Shown piece by piece: positions 35,901 through 47,400 of a stretch of DNA of 64,000 bases. A model generated the notes under the pieces. It did no database searches, was not told where the DNA came from, and was given only the letters and a program-made list of their open reading frames with translations. The position numbers were made by a program, and so were the translations under genes. The stretch's first letter is position 1. Every line of letters starts with the position of its first letter. The stretch comes from Stenogyne calaminthoides (Eukaryota; Streptophyta; Magnoliopsida; Lamiales; Lamiaceae): the NCBI GenBank assembly GCA_037126765.1, contig JBBCBC010000001.1:29062804-29126803 (forward strand), given 5' to 3'.

Positions 35901-36990
35901 TGTCCATGGAGTGCGATTAGGGAATCAAGTCCGAGGACTCTCCTATTCCCATGAATCTCTCGGTTTGTCTAACAACCCTCCCACTATGACGAGGCTCCAG
36001 AAAGAAAGCGTATTGTTTGGTATATCATCTAAATGCGATTGGCACTGAGGTTTGCCCTCTAAGCTCATTTAAGGTAATCTCACTTCTAGGTTTTCTTTGG
36101 TTCATATAGTCTTCTTTCAAAAATCTAAAGTGGGTGCTGATTACCACCTTTTGATCTTCGTAACTATAGAACATACACCCTTTTGTTCCCTCGGGGTATC
36201 CTACAAACATCCTTAATTCTGATCGAGGATCCAACTTACCGGCTTCCTTGTCCAACATGTAGGCGGACACCCCAAAAGTTCTCATGTGTCTCATACTAGG
36301 CTTGCTGCGCCCGTCCACAATTCTTTGGCGGTTTTGGGAACCGATTTGGATAGCACCAAGTTCAGAATGTAAGTCGCTGTTTCCAAGGTATGACCCCAGA
36401 AAGACTCGGGAAGATCCGCATAACTCATCATTGATCTAACCATTTCCAAAAGAATTATGTTACTTCGCTCTACAACCCCGTTTTGTTGAGGGGTTAAGTC
36501 TGATGGTGATTCAATCCTTCATCGGATAAGTAGTTCAAAACACATCATTTGAGGTATTCGCCTCCACGATCAGATCGTAGAGACTTGATAAGTTTTTCCC
36601 TATGATTCTCTGTTTGAGCCTTAAATTCTTAGAATTTTCAAAGGTCTCATATTCATGCTTCATAAGGAAAATGTACCTTGAGTAATTATCAATAAAATTA
36701 CTCATAACCTCCTCTTGCTTTGGTTGACATTTGACTACATACATCTATGTGAACGATCTCTAACACTTCTTTAGCCCCATTCCCCTTGGCTCCAAATGCC
36801 ATCTTGGTCATATCACCCTCCAAACATGATTCGCAGGTTGGATTCGATTCAACTTGGAGACGCTCCAGTGAACCATCTTTCACCAACCTTTGGATCCTCT
36901 TTGGATTTATATGACCTAATCTTAGATGCCAAAGAAGTATTTAGTTCACGCTTTCTTTTTTATTCGGAAATAGTTGATGTGTTATAGGAT
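35901..36990 (-). pseudogene. B3 integrase
   Basis: 36698-36886 has VKDGSLERLQVESNPTCESC and EVLEIVHIDVCSQMS (first catalytic aspartate); 36535-36744 has NFIDNYSRYIFLMKHEYETF (the D of DDYSR is N here). 36025-36318 is the C-terminal part with FGVSAYMLDKEAGKLDPRS and MFVGYPEGTKGCMFYS. Broken into several frames. Confidence 0.85.
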
Positions 36991-37520
36991 GCATTTAAGT
37001 GAGTGGTGTGCCTGATTAATTTTATAGAGATTTTCCATCAATGTCCCATAACGGTACACTCATCATTTCAAAAATGATGTCATTCTTATTAGAAGAAACT
37101 TAGTGTCCTTTAATCGAATTTTAGAAACCGAAAGTGAATTCTTTTTCTAAAACGGGAACATAAAGATAATCTCAAAAAAAAACTTTATCTTCAAAAGATA
37201 GGTGCACACTTCCCCCATTTGCTTTAATTCTTTACTCATGTAGCATTGCAATGTCTCTATTTACTTAGTAGTATTGCAATAATCGTTACTATCGTAGCAT
37301 TGCAATATCTTGCCACTTCAGTAGCATTGCAACGTCTTCTACTTTAAATAACGTTGCCCGGTTAGTGATGAGGATCTCACTCCCACTAAGTTGCGGGATC
37401 ATTTAGAACCCGTGAAGCCAACATGATTAGTGGATCTCGTATCAACCACCCAAGAATGAGAAGTATCGCCCGCTAAACAAGTTTCAACAACTAGTGCGTG
37501 AGAATTACCTTTCTTTCCGT
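36991..37520 (-). pseudogene. B3 protease region with tandem repeat insert
   Basis: Near 37430-37480 the minus strand reads SWVVDTRSTNHV: the aspartate is kept but the glycine codon of the D-T-G motif is AGA (Arg). Downstream the frame stops, and at 37235-37350 there is a repeat insert absent from P and B2 (see separate entry). Confidence 0.7.
37235..37350. repeat. GTAGCATTGCAAT tandem repeat
   Basis: Four imperfect units starting near 37240, 37270, 37294 and 37321, spaced about 24-30 bases. The corresponding place in B2 has a single CGTAGCATCGCC. Confidence 0.8.
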
Positions 37521-38149
37521 CCCTTTTGGGGTTGGAAATGACAAAACCTCCATTGTCCTCTCTCACCGCGACTTAAGCACTTCCTCTTTGGATTTTCCAT
37601 GACACAACAAGCATTCCTCATCTTACCATTGCCCGCCCAGATTGAGTTTTATTGCTTATGGCCTTTGGTCCTCTTCTTTATCTTACCTACCTTTGGCCTA
37701 GAAGATGAAGGCGGACCACTTCTTGAATCAAAAAGCTCGAGTTTGGTGCCTTATCAACATTTACTGCCGAGACCAAAAGCTTGCAACAAATTAGCTAGCA
37801 AGGCCAAAATGCTCAAAAACTTTTTGGGCGGTGAAAAGTACCAAATTCATCTGAGTCTCCAGATCATAATCTGCACTCAGAATCTCAAGTTTGTTCAGAT
37901 GGGCCATCTATTTTGAGGACATAATCCCTTACGGGTTTGCCCTCCACAATTTTCAGCGACGACATCTCTCGCAAGGTGATCTGACGAGTCCCGCATGTTT
38001 TGACTCGTCAGTTGGCTCATCTAATTTTGGTGTGTCAAAATCCACTTGTGCTTTTGTGCAGTTAGGACAATTATAATTTTCTAATCAATATAGTTTCCAT
38101 ACATATTTGACTTTAAGTATAATAACAGTGGATTAAAAAGTAACGACAT
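37521..38149 (-). pseudogene. B3 Gag
   Basis: ATG (minus) at 38147-38149, preceded by TTTATTTCAGTTCAAC. Only short pieces are open. It is shorter than P and B2 Gag because of a deletion that removes most of the N-terminal half: the sequence goes from about 38100 quickly to the region equivalent to 28000. Confidence 0.6.
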
Positions 38150-39612
38150 GTTGAACTGAAATAAACTACTATATGCAATAGCACAAGTATATCACAAGAT
38201 TCGATCACATGCATCATATTAAAATCTCAAAAAAAATATGAACATGCATCAGCCAACATCTCAAAACAGTTTAAATAAGCCACGTGGGGTGGGTCATTAT
38301 TTAAACACATTCAAGCAAGTTACAAACAAGAACAGTGACAAACCTTTAATATCCAGATTAATAGTTGGCTCCCACTTGACCAATATAAAATTGACCCGGG
38401 ACTTGAGGGAGTATATGCATATCAATTTTATACCTAAGTAATAACCATGATTAAATACGAGGATTACTATTTCCGCTTTTGATCGAGCCTCGTGGGGGGG
38501 TCATAAATCGCCACTAGTAATAACCCACAATCATCCGTTTGGAATTCATTCATGTGAAACCTATCTTTTGACCGTCCCGTGGGGGGAATTTCTACAAAAG
38601 AATTCACAAATAAATAAATCATGGAGGTCAAAATTAATTCAATTTTATTATCCAGAATAAAATTGTCAATTAATTATTTAAACATACTTAGTAATTTTGA
38701 AGTTGAGATTTTTCCATTTGGCAACCCTCATGCAAACACATTTAAACAAATTAAATAAAGCATAAGATAGCACAAATAAATCAAGCAAAACAGAAAAATA
38801 AACATATTGGACACAAATTATCCAATTGTCATGGTTTGATTTTTCTTGGCTTGATCTTGAAGAAACACGTCTCGAATTTCTCCCACTCGTTCGTCTCGAA
38901 AAAAAATACTTCATCTCGAACCGCCACGCCCAGCGGCTCACGGCCGGGATGTACGCCGCATCCGTAAAACCACTTGGCCGGGGCGGCTTCTCGGCACCGC
39001 CCGTGAGGTACCCGCCGCCATGCCGCCGACGCGCCCTCGGCCGGTTATCGGCCGGTCGGCGATTCGGCGTAGCGGCGCATCGCCCTTCGCCCACCAGCCT
39101 CCACCGCCAGTCCGCCGGCGGTCTTGTGCGTCTTCGCTTCGTGACGTCTTGTAGCGCCCAGCGGCACGATTTTTCCGGCTTCGGCACGGAGTGCGCACAA
39201 CCGATGCCTGGCGGCCCTCATCTCCCGCGCTCGGCGCCCGGCCTCGCCACTGCCTGAGCGTCCAGCGCGCGCCCGCGCCGCCTACGCCTGGTTCTGGATT
39301 TCATCCTTTAATTCTTCGTCTCTTCGTTTCCCAATCGGTTTACAATTTATTTACAAAAATAAGTAAACCTAGATCTGGACTGATACATTACATTGATCAA
39401 ATCAAACAAATCTGTCTACTCATGGATTTTCTCACGAGGCAAAATAAATCGAGCGAATCGAATTAAAAAAAACCACGGTTTATATGCATGCAAAATAAAA
39501 CATTAAAATCCATGACAATTGGATACCGCAAAAGCAGATCTAACATTCTACTATCCAATTTAAAATTTAATGTCCACGAATTAAATTACAATTTAAAAAA
39601 TTGAGCCAAAAC
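38150..39612 (-). other. B3 leader with CpG-rich segment
   Basis: A+T-rich flanks align with B2 and P. The part at about 38910-39300 is very G+C-rich with many CpG and no alignment to the B2 segment. Open stretches here, such as 38938-39198 (minus), are composition artefacts rich in Arg and Gly. Confidence 0.75.
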
Positions 39613-39628
39613 AATGGCTCGATACGAT
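39613..39628 (-). other. Primer binding site of B3, degenerate
   Basis: Minus strand ATCGTATCGAGCCATT beside LTR4; derived from TGGTATCAGAGCCA, with CAG reduced to CG. Confidence 0.7.
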
Positions 39629-41047
39629 TGTTGGGGAATGAGTTGCACAGATCTATTCGGGGTGAATATTTAAATACAAATTTAATTTATTAATTATTAC
39701 TAGCATGAATTAATCCTATATTAATTCAAATAATAATTGCAACAACATATCATGCATATAAAAAACCACGTAAAACCTACGCATGCGGAATCTACGGGTT
39801 TACGTGAACGTACCTCTCGGGATGGCAGTGGCTTTAGTCGGACGGACTAACCAAAAGGCCTTCCCAAGTATTCCCTTAGGTCTTGCTCGACAATCCGATG
39901 GAAGGATACTCGCGAAAAATACGTATCTTCATTCCATAACAACATTCAAAGAAAATCTTTCTCCCTCTTTTATCCATAAATTTTGAAAATTTAGAGGAAA
40001 TATAAGCAACAATATTTATTTTAAAAATTTTCAAGGAAAATTAAGCAACAATATTTATTTTATTTTAATCACCTTTTTCAGTCATTGGACTATTTGTTGG
40101 GCTACTCAGGGGGCCTTTAGGAGAATTAAGATTGGACCTTCTAATGGATCTTGAATATCTAATATTGAGCCACAATATAATTCAAGCCCATAAATATTAA
40201 TTAATCCCACTACATAATTAATATTGCACTATCCATCTTAACCCATATTACAGTCAATATGGCTCCCAGTCATTATTTCCCGTGTTTAAGATTATCTAGC
40301 TCATTAATTAATTCAAGCCACTGAAATAGCTTTCCGTTAATTAATATCTTTTGTCCTTGGTCGAGAAACGGTTCAACATTATTATCCATCTGGGAAAACT
40401 AATTCCACTTGCAAGATTTGGTATGATAAAACTTATGAACCTCCCAAGGGGGCAAATCAAAACAAGCGTACTTGCACGATTCTTAAGTAATAAATCTTAG
40501 CAATCACATGTGATCAATAATATTGCCCAAGATAAAAAGTATTGAATCTCTCGATTATTCTACCCATGATAAGTCAAAGCAATAGTTACCAATCCCACCG
40601 TGATCCTATTTAAGGGATCGAAGATTAAGAAACAACGAACCACTTGAGGTCTAATTCTTCCTTGTCGATTCTCAAGAATTTATTCTCCTGGAGGTCCTAT
40701 TCAAATAAGATCACCATGCACTTGTGTAATCTCTTGGTCAAGACAAACCAATCCCGAGCCTTACACCTCAACCTTTCGCGATGGGTTGTTCATTTCCATC
40801 TAGGTCGTGAATGGCATACTTTTTAGTTACAATGGATTTTTAATTTAATCTTACGTGATCCGGTATCACTAAATTAACTCTGATGTAACACGTATGAATT
40901 ATTGAACAGTTATCACGGTAAATATATATACCATTCAATCATATTTAAAGCATCGGTGATAAACAATTTATTTGATAAATAAGTCTCGAAAATTAGGTTT
41001 TCGATTATACAAAGTAAAAAGCATACTTTTTCGGTATAATCCTAACG
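39629..41047 (-). repeat. LTR4 (5' LTR of B3), recombinant and internally deleted
   Basis: About 1.42 kb. The first 290 bases match LTR3, then about 470 bases including the TATA box are missing (junction at 39917-39920, GCGAAAAATACG). After a backward jump near 40020-40040 the rest resembles LTR2. It ends AATCCTAAC against P leader sequence. Confidence 0.8.
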
Positions 41048-41992
41048 GCGAATGCATGTGGCGTAAACTTCTTGCCCTACCCTATCGTGGTACCCGACGC
41101 GGGCGAAAACTTAGCCGGCTGAAGCGTCTTGTATTGTGTGCCAAGCGCATGGACCGCGATCGCTTCGGCGAAGGGGCGGCGGATCTTGGCGTGCATCCCG
41201 ACGCAGCGAAACTACTTGGTGTGGCGTTTCGAGACGGAGTTCTTTTCGAGACGATCAAGTGGTAGAAATTCAAGACGGCGTTTCTTCAAAATCAAGTCAA
41301 GAAAAATCAAACCATGACAATTGGATAATTTGTGCCCAATATGTTTATTTTTCCGCTTTGCTTGATTTATTATTGTGTTATCTTATGCTTTATTTAATTT
41401 GTTTAATTGTGTTTGCATGAGAGTTACCCAATGAAAAATCTCACCATCAAAAATTACTAAGTATGTTTAAATAATTAATTGACAATTTTATTCCGGATAA
41501 TAAAATTGAATTAATTTTGACCTCCATGATTTATTTATTTGTGAATTCTTTTGGAGAAATTTTCCCCACGGGACGATCAAAAGTTAGCTTTCACATGAAT
41601 GAATTCCAAATGGATGATTGTGGATTATTACTAGTTGCGACGATTACCCTCCCCACGAGGCTCGTTCAAAGAGAAATAATAATCCTGTATTTAATCATGG
41701 TTATTACTTAGGTATAAAATTGATATGCATATACTTCCCCGAAGTCCCTGTCAATTTTATATTGGTCAAGTGGGAGCCAACTATTAATCTGGATATTAAA
41801 GGTTTGTAATCGTCTTGTTTGTAACCTGCTTGAATGTGTTTAAATAATGACCCACCCCACGTGGCTTATTTAAACTGTTTTGAGATGTTGGCTGATGCAT
41901 GTTCATATTTTTTGAGATTTTAATATGATGCATGTGATCGAACCTTGTGATATATTTGTGCTTATGCATATTATTGTTTATTTCAGTTCATC
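41048..41992 (+). other. Leader of P, second part
   Basis: Resumes with G+C-rich, CpG-rich sequence (41048-41290), then aligns with B2 and B3 leaders from about 41215. It ends TTTATTTCAGTTCATC just before the gag ATG; the pyrimidine run plus CAG looks like a 3' splice site and is kept in B3, while B2 has TTTCGTTCATC. Confidence 0.75.
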
Positions 41993-42294
41993 ATGTCGCA
42001 ACCTTTTAATCCACTATTCAATATACTTAAAGACAATTTGCTTACTGGTGAAAACTTTGTTGATTGGAGTCGTAAACTTACTATTGTCCTCACTGCACAA
42101 AGCCATAACTGGGTTCTCACAACACCTAAACCGGAAAAGCCAAAAGATGAGTCCAATAAAACGGTTAAGAAAGAGTATATCTTGATGGGGCGTTCGATGA
42201 AATGGCAAAGTGTACCATCTTGGCTTCTATGTCAGATGTGTTGCAACACCAACACCAGAACGTTGAGACCGTTGCAGACATCATGACTAGTCTT
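41993..42294 (+). pseudogene. P Gag, N-terminal part
   Basis: ATG at 41993 begins MSQPFNPLFNILKDNLLTGE, then FVDWSRKLTIVLTAQSHNWV, the usual copia Gag N-terminal block (N-Y/F-x-x-W). The frame breaks near 42190-42250. The coding region is interrupted at 42294 by the Sirevirus and continues at 56955. Confidence 0.9.
42290..42294. repeat. Left target-site duplication of the Sirevirus
   Basis: GTCTT, identical to 56950-56954. Confidence 0.95.
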
Positions 42295-44061
42295 TGTTGG
42301 TCCCGGTGCAAACGAGTCATACACGTGTATGGGGGGGGAATACACGTGTTAAGTGTTTTTAAAACTTTTTCTTACTGAGGTCAGCTCCTACGTCCACTCT
42401 CTCTGATCCTCAAAGAAATTCACTAATCACTTCCTGAGCTTTCTGACTACCTCGCATAGTTTACTTACTCAACTCGGCCCTGAGCTTTCTGACTACTCCA
42501 CGTAGTTTACTTACTCAACCCGACCTTGAGCTTTCTGACTACCTCCGTAGTTTACTTACTCAAACACAAACAAGCTTTCAGACTACCTCTGTAGCTTACT
42601 AACTTCACCTCTAGAGCTTTCTGACTATTCCGCGTAGTTTACTAACTCTTTACAACTCTTCTCACCAACAAACACACTCCAACTACCTTCTCAAGGGTTT
42701 GGGGTTTCTCGGTTGGTTTCCAACTAGGATGAGATATCCTTTACAATGAAGTACAATGCAAAGGCTAGGATATCTGGACTAAGCTTCGGATAAATCTTAT
42801 CAAGCTAGGCTTAGTTTAGTGAGCTCTCTTCAATATAAAAGCACATGGGAAATTCTAAGTTTTTCGAGTGCTTTAACTTTGCGATAATAAGTTTGAGCTT
42901 CTTGAGTTGCTTACAAATTTCCCGTAACCTTACAATGTAGAGGGTCACAAGTATTTATAGGCATACACCAAGGTTACTCTTGAAAAACAATCCGTTGGAG
43001 AGATAGCTTCGTGAGTTTCCTCTTATGGTGTGTGAGGAACGACTATATTTAGGGTTTGAAACTCCCTAACACGTTTTAGGTAATAGCCTTTCATGTAGCC
43101 GGTCTTCACTTTTTGCAGTCTGGAACTTTTGTACATCTGACATCTTTTTTTTGACTTTATCCTTTGTCGATTAATCGATGGTGCGATGTTATCTTCCTCC
43201 TTTTTGACTTTAGTCTCCAGTTAAAGATAGACACCTTCAACGGCTCTTTTGGTTACAAACTCTGAGTTGATATAACCTTAACAACACTTTGTCTCAGTTC
43301 CTTTTGTCTGCATTTGAATGTCTTTGCAATATCTAACTTTCTAAGGAATCATTATCTTCTCAGTATTGCATCCTTCAGATAGATATTTTCAGTGCCTCGG
43401 AACATTCAGGTTTATCTTGAGCATTGATTACATTCTTGAGTCTTGATAATTCTTGCCTTATAAAATATTCTTGATCTTGATTCTTGATCTTGTGTCTTAC
43501 ATGTTCTTGAGTCTTACGAGTCTTGAGGTCTTCGAGTGTTCGGCGTCTTCCGAGTCTTGATGTCTTACGAGTCTTAGTCTTGAGTCTTGAGTCTTGAGTC
43601 TTCGAGTCTTGAGTCTTCAGTCTTGAGTCTTGAGTCTTGAGTCTTAGTCTTGAGTCTTGAGTTTTTTAGTCTTGAGTCTTCCTGAGATATCTTGGTGATA
43701 TCTTGAGTCTTCATCTTTGAGTCTTGATTCCTCGGTTTCTGCTTGAGTCTTGATATCTCGATTTCACACGAGTCTTGATATCTCGATTTCTGCTTGAGTC
43801 TTGGTTCTCGGTTTCTTCTTGAGTCTTGAAAACTTAGTTTCATCTTTGTAACCGGTTTCTTGAAACTTATCTTGAGTTCTTGAGAATCTTGAATCTAACT
43901 TTGAACTATATCTGGCGACTATACATTTTGCGAATATCATCACGAATCTTATAAAAACTGAATCCTGGCTCAACTATCAAGATTATCCTGAACATGTCAT
44001 ACTCAGGGGTTTTGGGATCTAATCAAAATCATATATCTTTTATTAAATTCATCTCCCAACA
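42295..44061 (-). repeat. 3' LTR of Sirevirus copy 2
   Basis: 1,767 bp, TGTTGGTCCCGG to CTCCCAACA. It aligns with the 5' LTR except for a deletion of about 465 bases corresponding to 54745-55210. TATA (minus) at 42952-42959. Confidence 0.93.
43420..43860. repeat. TCTTGAG heptamer array in LTR
   Basis: Many GTCTTGA/TCTTGAG units in tandem and near-tandem, with variants ending TCTTACGAG. The same array is in the 5' LTR at 56230-56760 and, much shorter, in copy 1 at 8110-8260. Confidence 0.92.
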
Positions 44062-44077
44062 ATTTCCCCTTTTTTTA
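44062..44077 (-). promoter_or_regulatory. Polypurine tract of Sirevirus copy 2
   Basis: Minus strand ATAAAAAAAGGGGAAAT directly before the 3' LTR, the expected second-strand primer. Confidence 0.9.
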
Positions 44078-44480
44078 TGATGCCAAAACCTATCTTGTTA
44101 CAACCATATAACCTAAACTCAGGTTTCAGTTTATCCTATTACAAGATTGGTTATGTCTCAAAAATTTCCTGAACAGAGAATCTCTTAATAATTTCTGAGA
44201 ATCTCCTAACATTTAATCATTCAACAATTTCTTCAGTAATGAATCTCTCAAAGGATTCATCACCAAATACTTATAAACAATTTCCCATAAACAATTCATT
44301 CAGAGACATTCATTCAGCATATCAAAAGTAAAAGACATGTAAATAAGATAATGAGATATTATCTTTTGAGCAAAAATGATAAATTTTCATTGATGATGAG
44401 TAGACTGTTACAGGTTACAATGAAATTTATCAGAACAAAAAATAAAAGACAAAAAGATAGAAAAATTACAAGTGTCTTGA
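44078..44480 (-). other. 3' untranslated region of Sirevirus copy 2
   Basis: A+T-rich sequence between the third reading region and the polypurine tract; nothing coding seen. Confidence 0.6.
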
Positions 44481-47400
44481 CTAAGTCTTGATCTTGATCT
44501 TGATCTTGATTTGGCTCTTGATCTTACGCTCTTGATTTGCATCTTCTTCAATTTCATCAGCGGGTACCTCCAGGTTGAACATTCTGAAATACCTCTTTTT
44601 CAGTGCATTTCTTTCCTTAATGATATCCGGACTGTTCCCTGTCAGACCTAACTGTCCAGCATATTGAGCAATTTCTTGAGTAATGACTTTTTCATTCACC
44701 AGGCCATTATCAAGTCTTGGAGGAGGGTAGGTATATGGGTCGGGGGCTACTATCTGCACCTTTACTTCATCCGCCAGGTTTATCCAGCTTTGGAGATATT
44801 TAGGATAGAAGGTTAGGAGATATTCAATAAAAGCTTCGTTTGGATCTGAGCTTTCCCCTTTCCATTCCCTGAGCACTTCATAATAGAACCAGAAGGTTTT
44901 CTTGACCTCTTCCCAACTGTCGTTGAATTGGATGGGCATCCACTTGTCAGTGTGTGGCCATTTCAGTGCTTTTGAAGTCCCTCTCCGTTTGCTTTCAAAA
45001 CTTTTTATAACCAACTCGCCGTTTACGCTCTTTCTTGACCTTTTTCACGATCAGCTTTGCTGACGCTGAGGTAGGCGCGGCTTTCTTAGCTTGTTCTATC
45101 TGGAGTGTCTTCAGAGCATTCCTGGTGTTGAAGACTTTCTTCTGATGTTGACCTTCAGACCCTTCTAATTCAACCATCAGCTTTCTTTGGACTGGCTTAG
45201 AAGCCTTAGCTCGCTTGCTTTCAGGTTCAACAATGCCCAAGGCTTTCCTCTTCATAGGTAATTCAGCAGCAGCCTGGCATGTTCCAACCTTAGCTCTAGC
45301 TTTTCGGTTTCTCTCTTGCTACTTCAAGCATGGTTTCCTCGAAACACGAGTGTAGATCGGCTTCTCCACCTGGCTGAACTTCAGTTTTTTCAATGAACGA
45401 CTTTCTTCAATGCTTTGGATAGGCTATTCATTTCAGCTTCTTTTTGTGCCTTTTTCTCCAAAGTACGTGCCAATAACTTCCTGAAGTTTTCTTACGGTCT
45501 TTCCCCTTCTTGGCACTTGTAATTTGGAAGAAATCTGGAGAGTCTTTGTGTCCATGTGATATTGCTCTTTTGCTTACACAACACCCTCTCGCGCTAAGCG
45601 ATCCTGATCATCTTCGGCCTCTTGAGGTGGTTCTTAGCCATAAAAACTCTTTAGAGATGGGCAAAGCGGCGGAGAGCATCTTTAAACATCTCTTGTCATC
45701 TTGGTCATGAGCATTGAGCTCATTTCCTCAACAATGATTTGATCGGCACTTCATTCTTCTCTGCCCGGTTTCACCTCTAGAAACTTCGATATTCTCCAGG
45801 TGCTTGTTTGATTCGGCCTTTCATTTCCTTGACTCCCTCCGGCTTCTCATTGAACTTGTCTTCCATGGAGGTCATCTTTGAGGTCGAGTGTCTTGGAGTT
45901 GCACAGTGTCGAAGATGAACTTCGGTTCTCCATCTTACGAGTTTGGGTGGCGAATGTCTCTTCCATCCCGATCGATCTTGTTCATCATTGGCTCAACCTT
46001 TTCAAGCTTCTCCAGAATGGGAGTGAGGTCGATCTCAGGAACATTCTGCACCTTTTGTGCTGATTTATCATCCTGAGGTTCAGACACAACCTGAGGGTCG
46101 GTCTGCACCTGAGCATCAGCTTCATCCTGAGCTCCAGTCTCCAACTGAGCCTCAGTATGTTCATCAGATAATTCAGAGTTAAAGATAGAAACTTCAGTAA
46201 CTTTGACATAATTGTTAATAGTGCCAAAAGGTACCTGAAGAGTGCTAGCTTCAGTCTGAGGTTGAATGATTTCAGGTTGATCAGCACCAGAAGTTTCCTT
46301 CTCCATCTGAGACTGATCCTCAGCATCTCCCTGTTGGTCCCCATCTTGAAATTTGTCTCTGCTGCTAGGGGCACCAACTTCAGTAGCTCTCCTCTCAGCT
46401 ATCTTCTTCTGAACCAGCTCATCAAAATCGGAATTTTTCATCCTGAGCTTTGTCTTCCTGAATCCTGAGAACTCAGTCAGGAATGTTGTCTCCTCATTCC
46501 ACCAGTCTTCCCCTCTGAATGCAGCAATGTTAAGCATCTCCGGAAGAGTCTGATTGAGGATGAAAACCGTCGTCCTTAATCTGAAGAAGATATCTTGCAG
46601 ATCAGGATATGAGCTGAGCTCAGGGTAGCGGTCAAGGATGAACCATTCCCCCTTGCTCCTCCACTCGATTTCTTCAGCTTCGCCCTTCTTCCATCTTGGG
46701 CTATCTGGTTCAGTCGAAGCATCAGCTGAAGGATCAAGAAGTAGATCACTCAGGAGCTCATCCAAAATAAGCTGCTCCTGAGTCTCAGCAACGTCAGAAT
46801 GTTGTGCAGTCAGGTCCTCAGTTTGCATCTGAGTGGGTTCTGGGGCCTGAGCTGGCACTTCCTCAGATTGACTCTGAGTTGGCTCTTCTGTCTGAGCCGG
46901 CACATCTTTGGTAGGAATCTCTGAGGCCTGAGTTCCTTTAAAAATTTCCTGAGAAATTTTGTCTGAACTGAGCGATGTCTCAAGCACCTCAGAGAAGACC
47001 TGCTCCTCAGTCTGTTCCTGTGCCTTAGAGATAACCTGAGCCAAGACTTGTAATGGCGAATTCTGAGCGGTTTGGCTCTCAGGTTGAATCTCTTCAGAAT
47101 CACTGCCATCTTCATCGGTGAGAACCACCAGTCTTCTGCGCTTGGGGCCGAAGGTTTTCTGTTTCTTCATCTTCTCACCCTGCTCCATTTTGGCCTCCAA
47201 CAAAACCTTCCCCCTGGTTTGTTGGGTTTCTTTTCGGCCGACGACACTTGGTGATTACGCTTTCTTTTCTTTCTTCCCCACGATGGCTGTTTTCTTCCAC
47301 AAAGAATGGGCTTGAAGAGCACCTTGGACTTGGGGAATGGGGTCGAATTGGCGAAGATGTCCTTCTCCTCTCTGCACATCTCCAAAATAAATGTTATTTT

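Larger units (their letters stand above)
22608..41047 (-). mobile_element. Minus-strand block of P-family copies with four LTRs
   Basis: Plus-strand order: LTR1, internal region 1, LTR2, a 652-bp internal fragment, LTR3, internal region 3, LTR4. All are in minus orientation and of the same family as P. Both outer boundaries fall in P leader sequence. I see no target duplication at the outer ends (CTTGG at left; the right flank begins GCGAA or GGCGA), so the block did not arrive as one simple insertion or was later rearranged. Confidence 0.85.

Noticed and set aside
38678..39466. Open stretches of 86-169 codons in the B3 leader
   Set aside because: Same composition effect; no domain, no conservation with the other copies, and they lie between primer site and gag.
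43400..43860. CRISPR-like or satellite array
   Set aside because: Units are 7 bp with no spacers, lie in an LTR, and recur in the partner LTR; this is plant DNA.
43574..43973. Apparent proteins rich in RLKTQDS / EDSRLK repeats (also 56526-56732)
   Set aside because: They are translations of the TCTTGAG heptamer array in the LTR, not genes.
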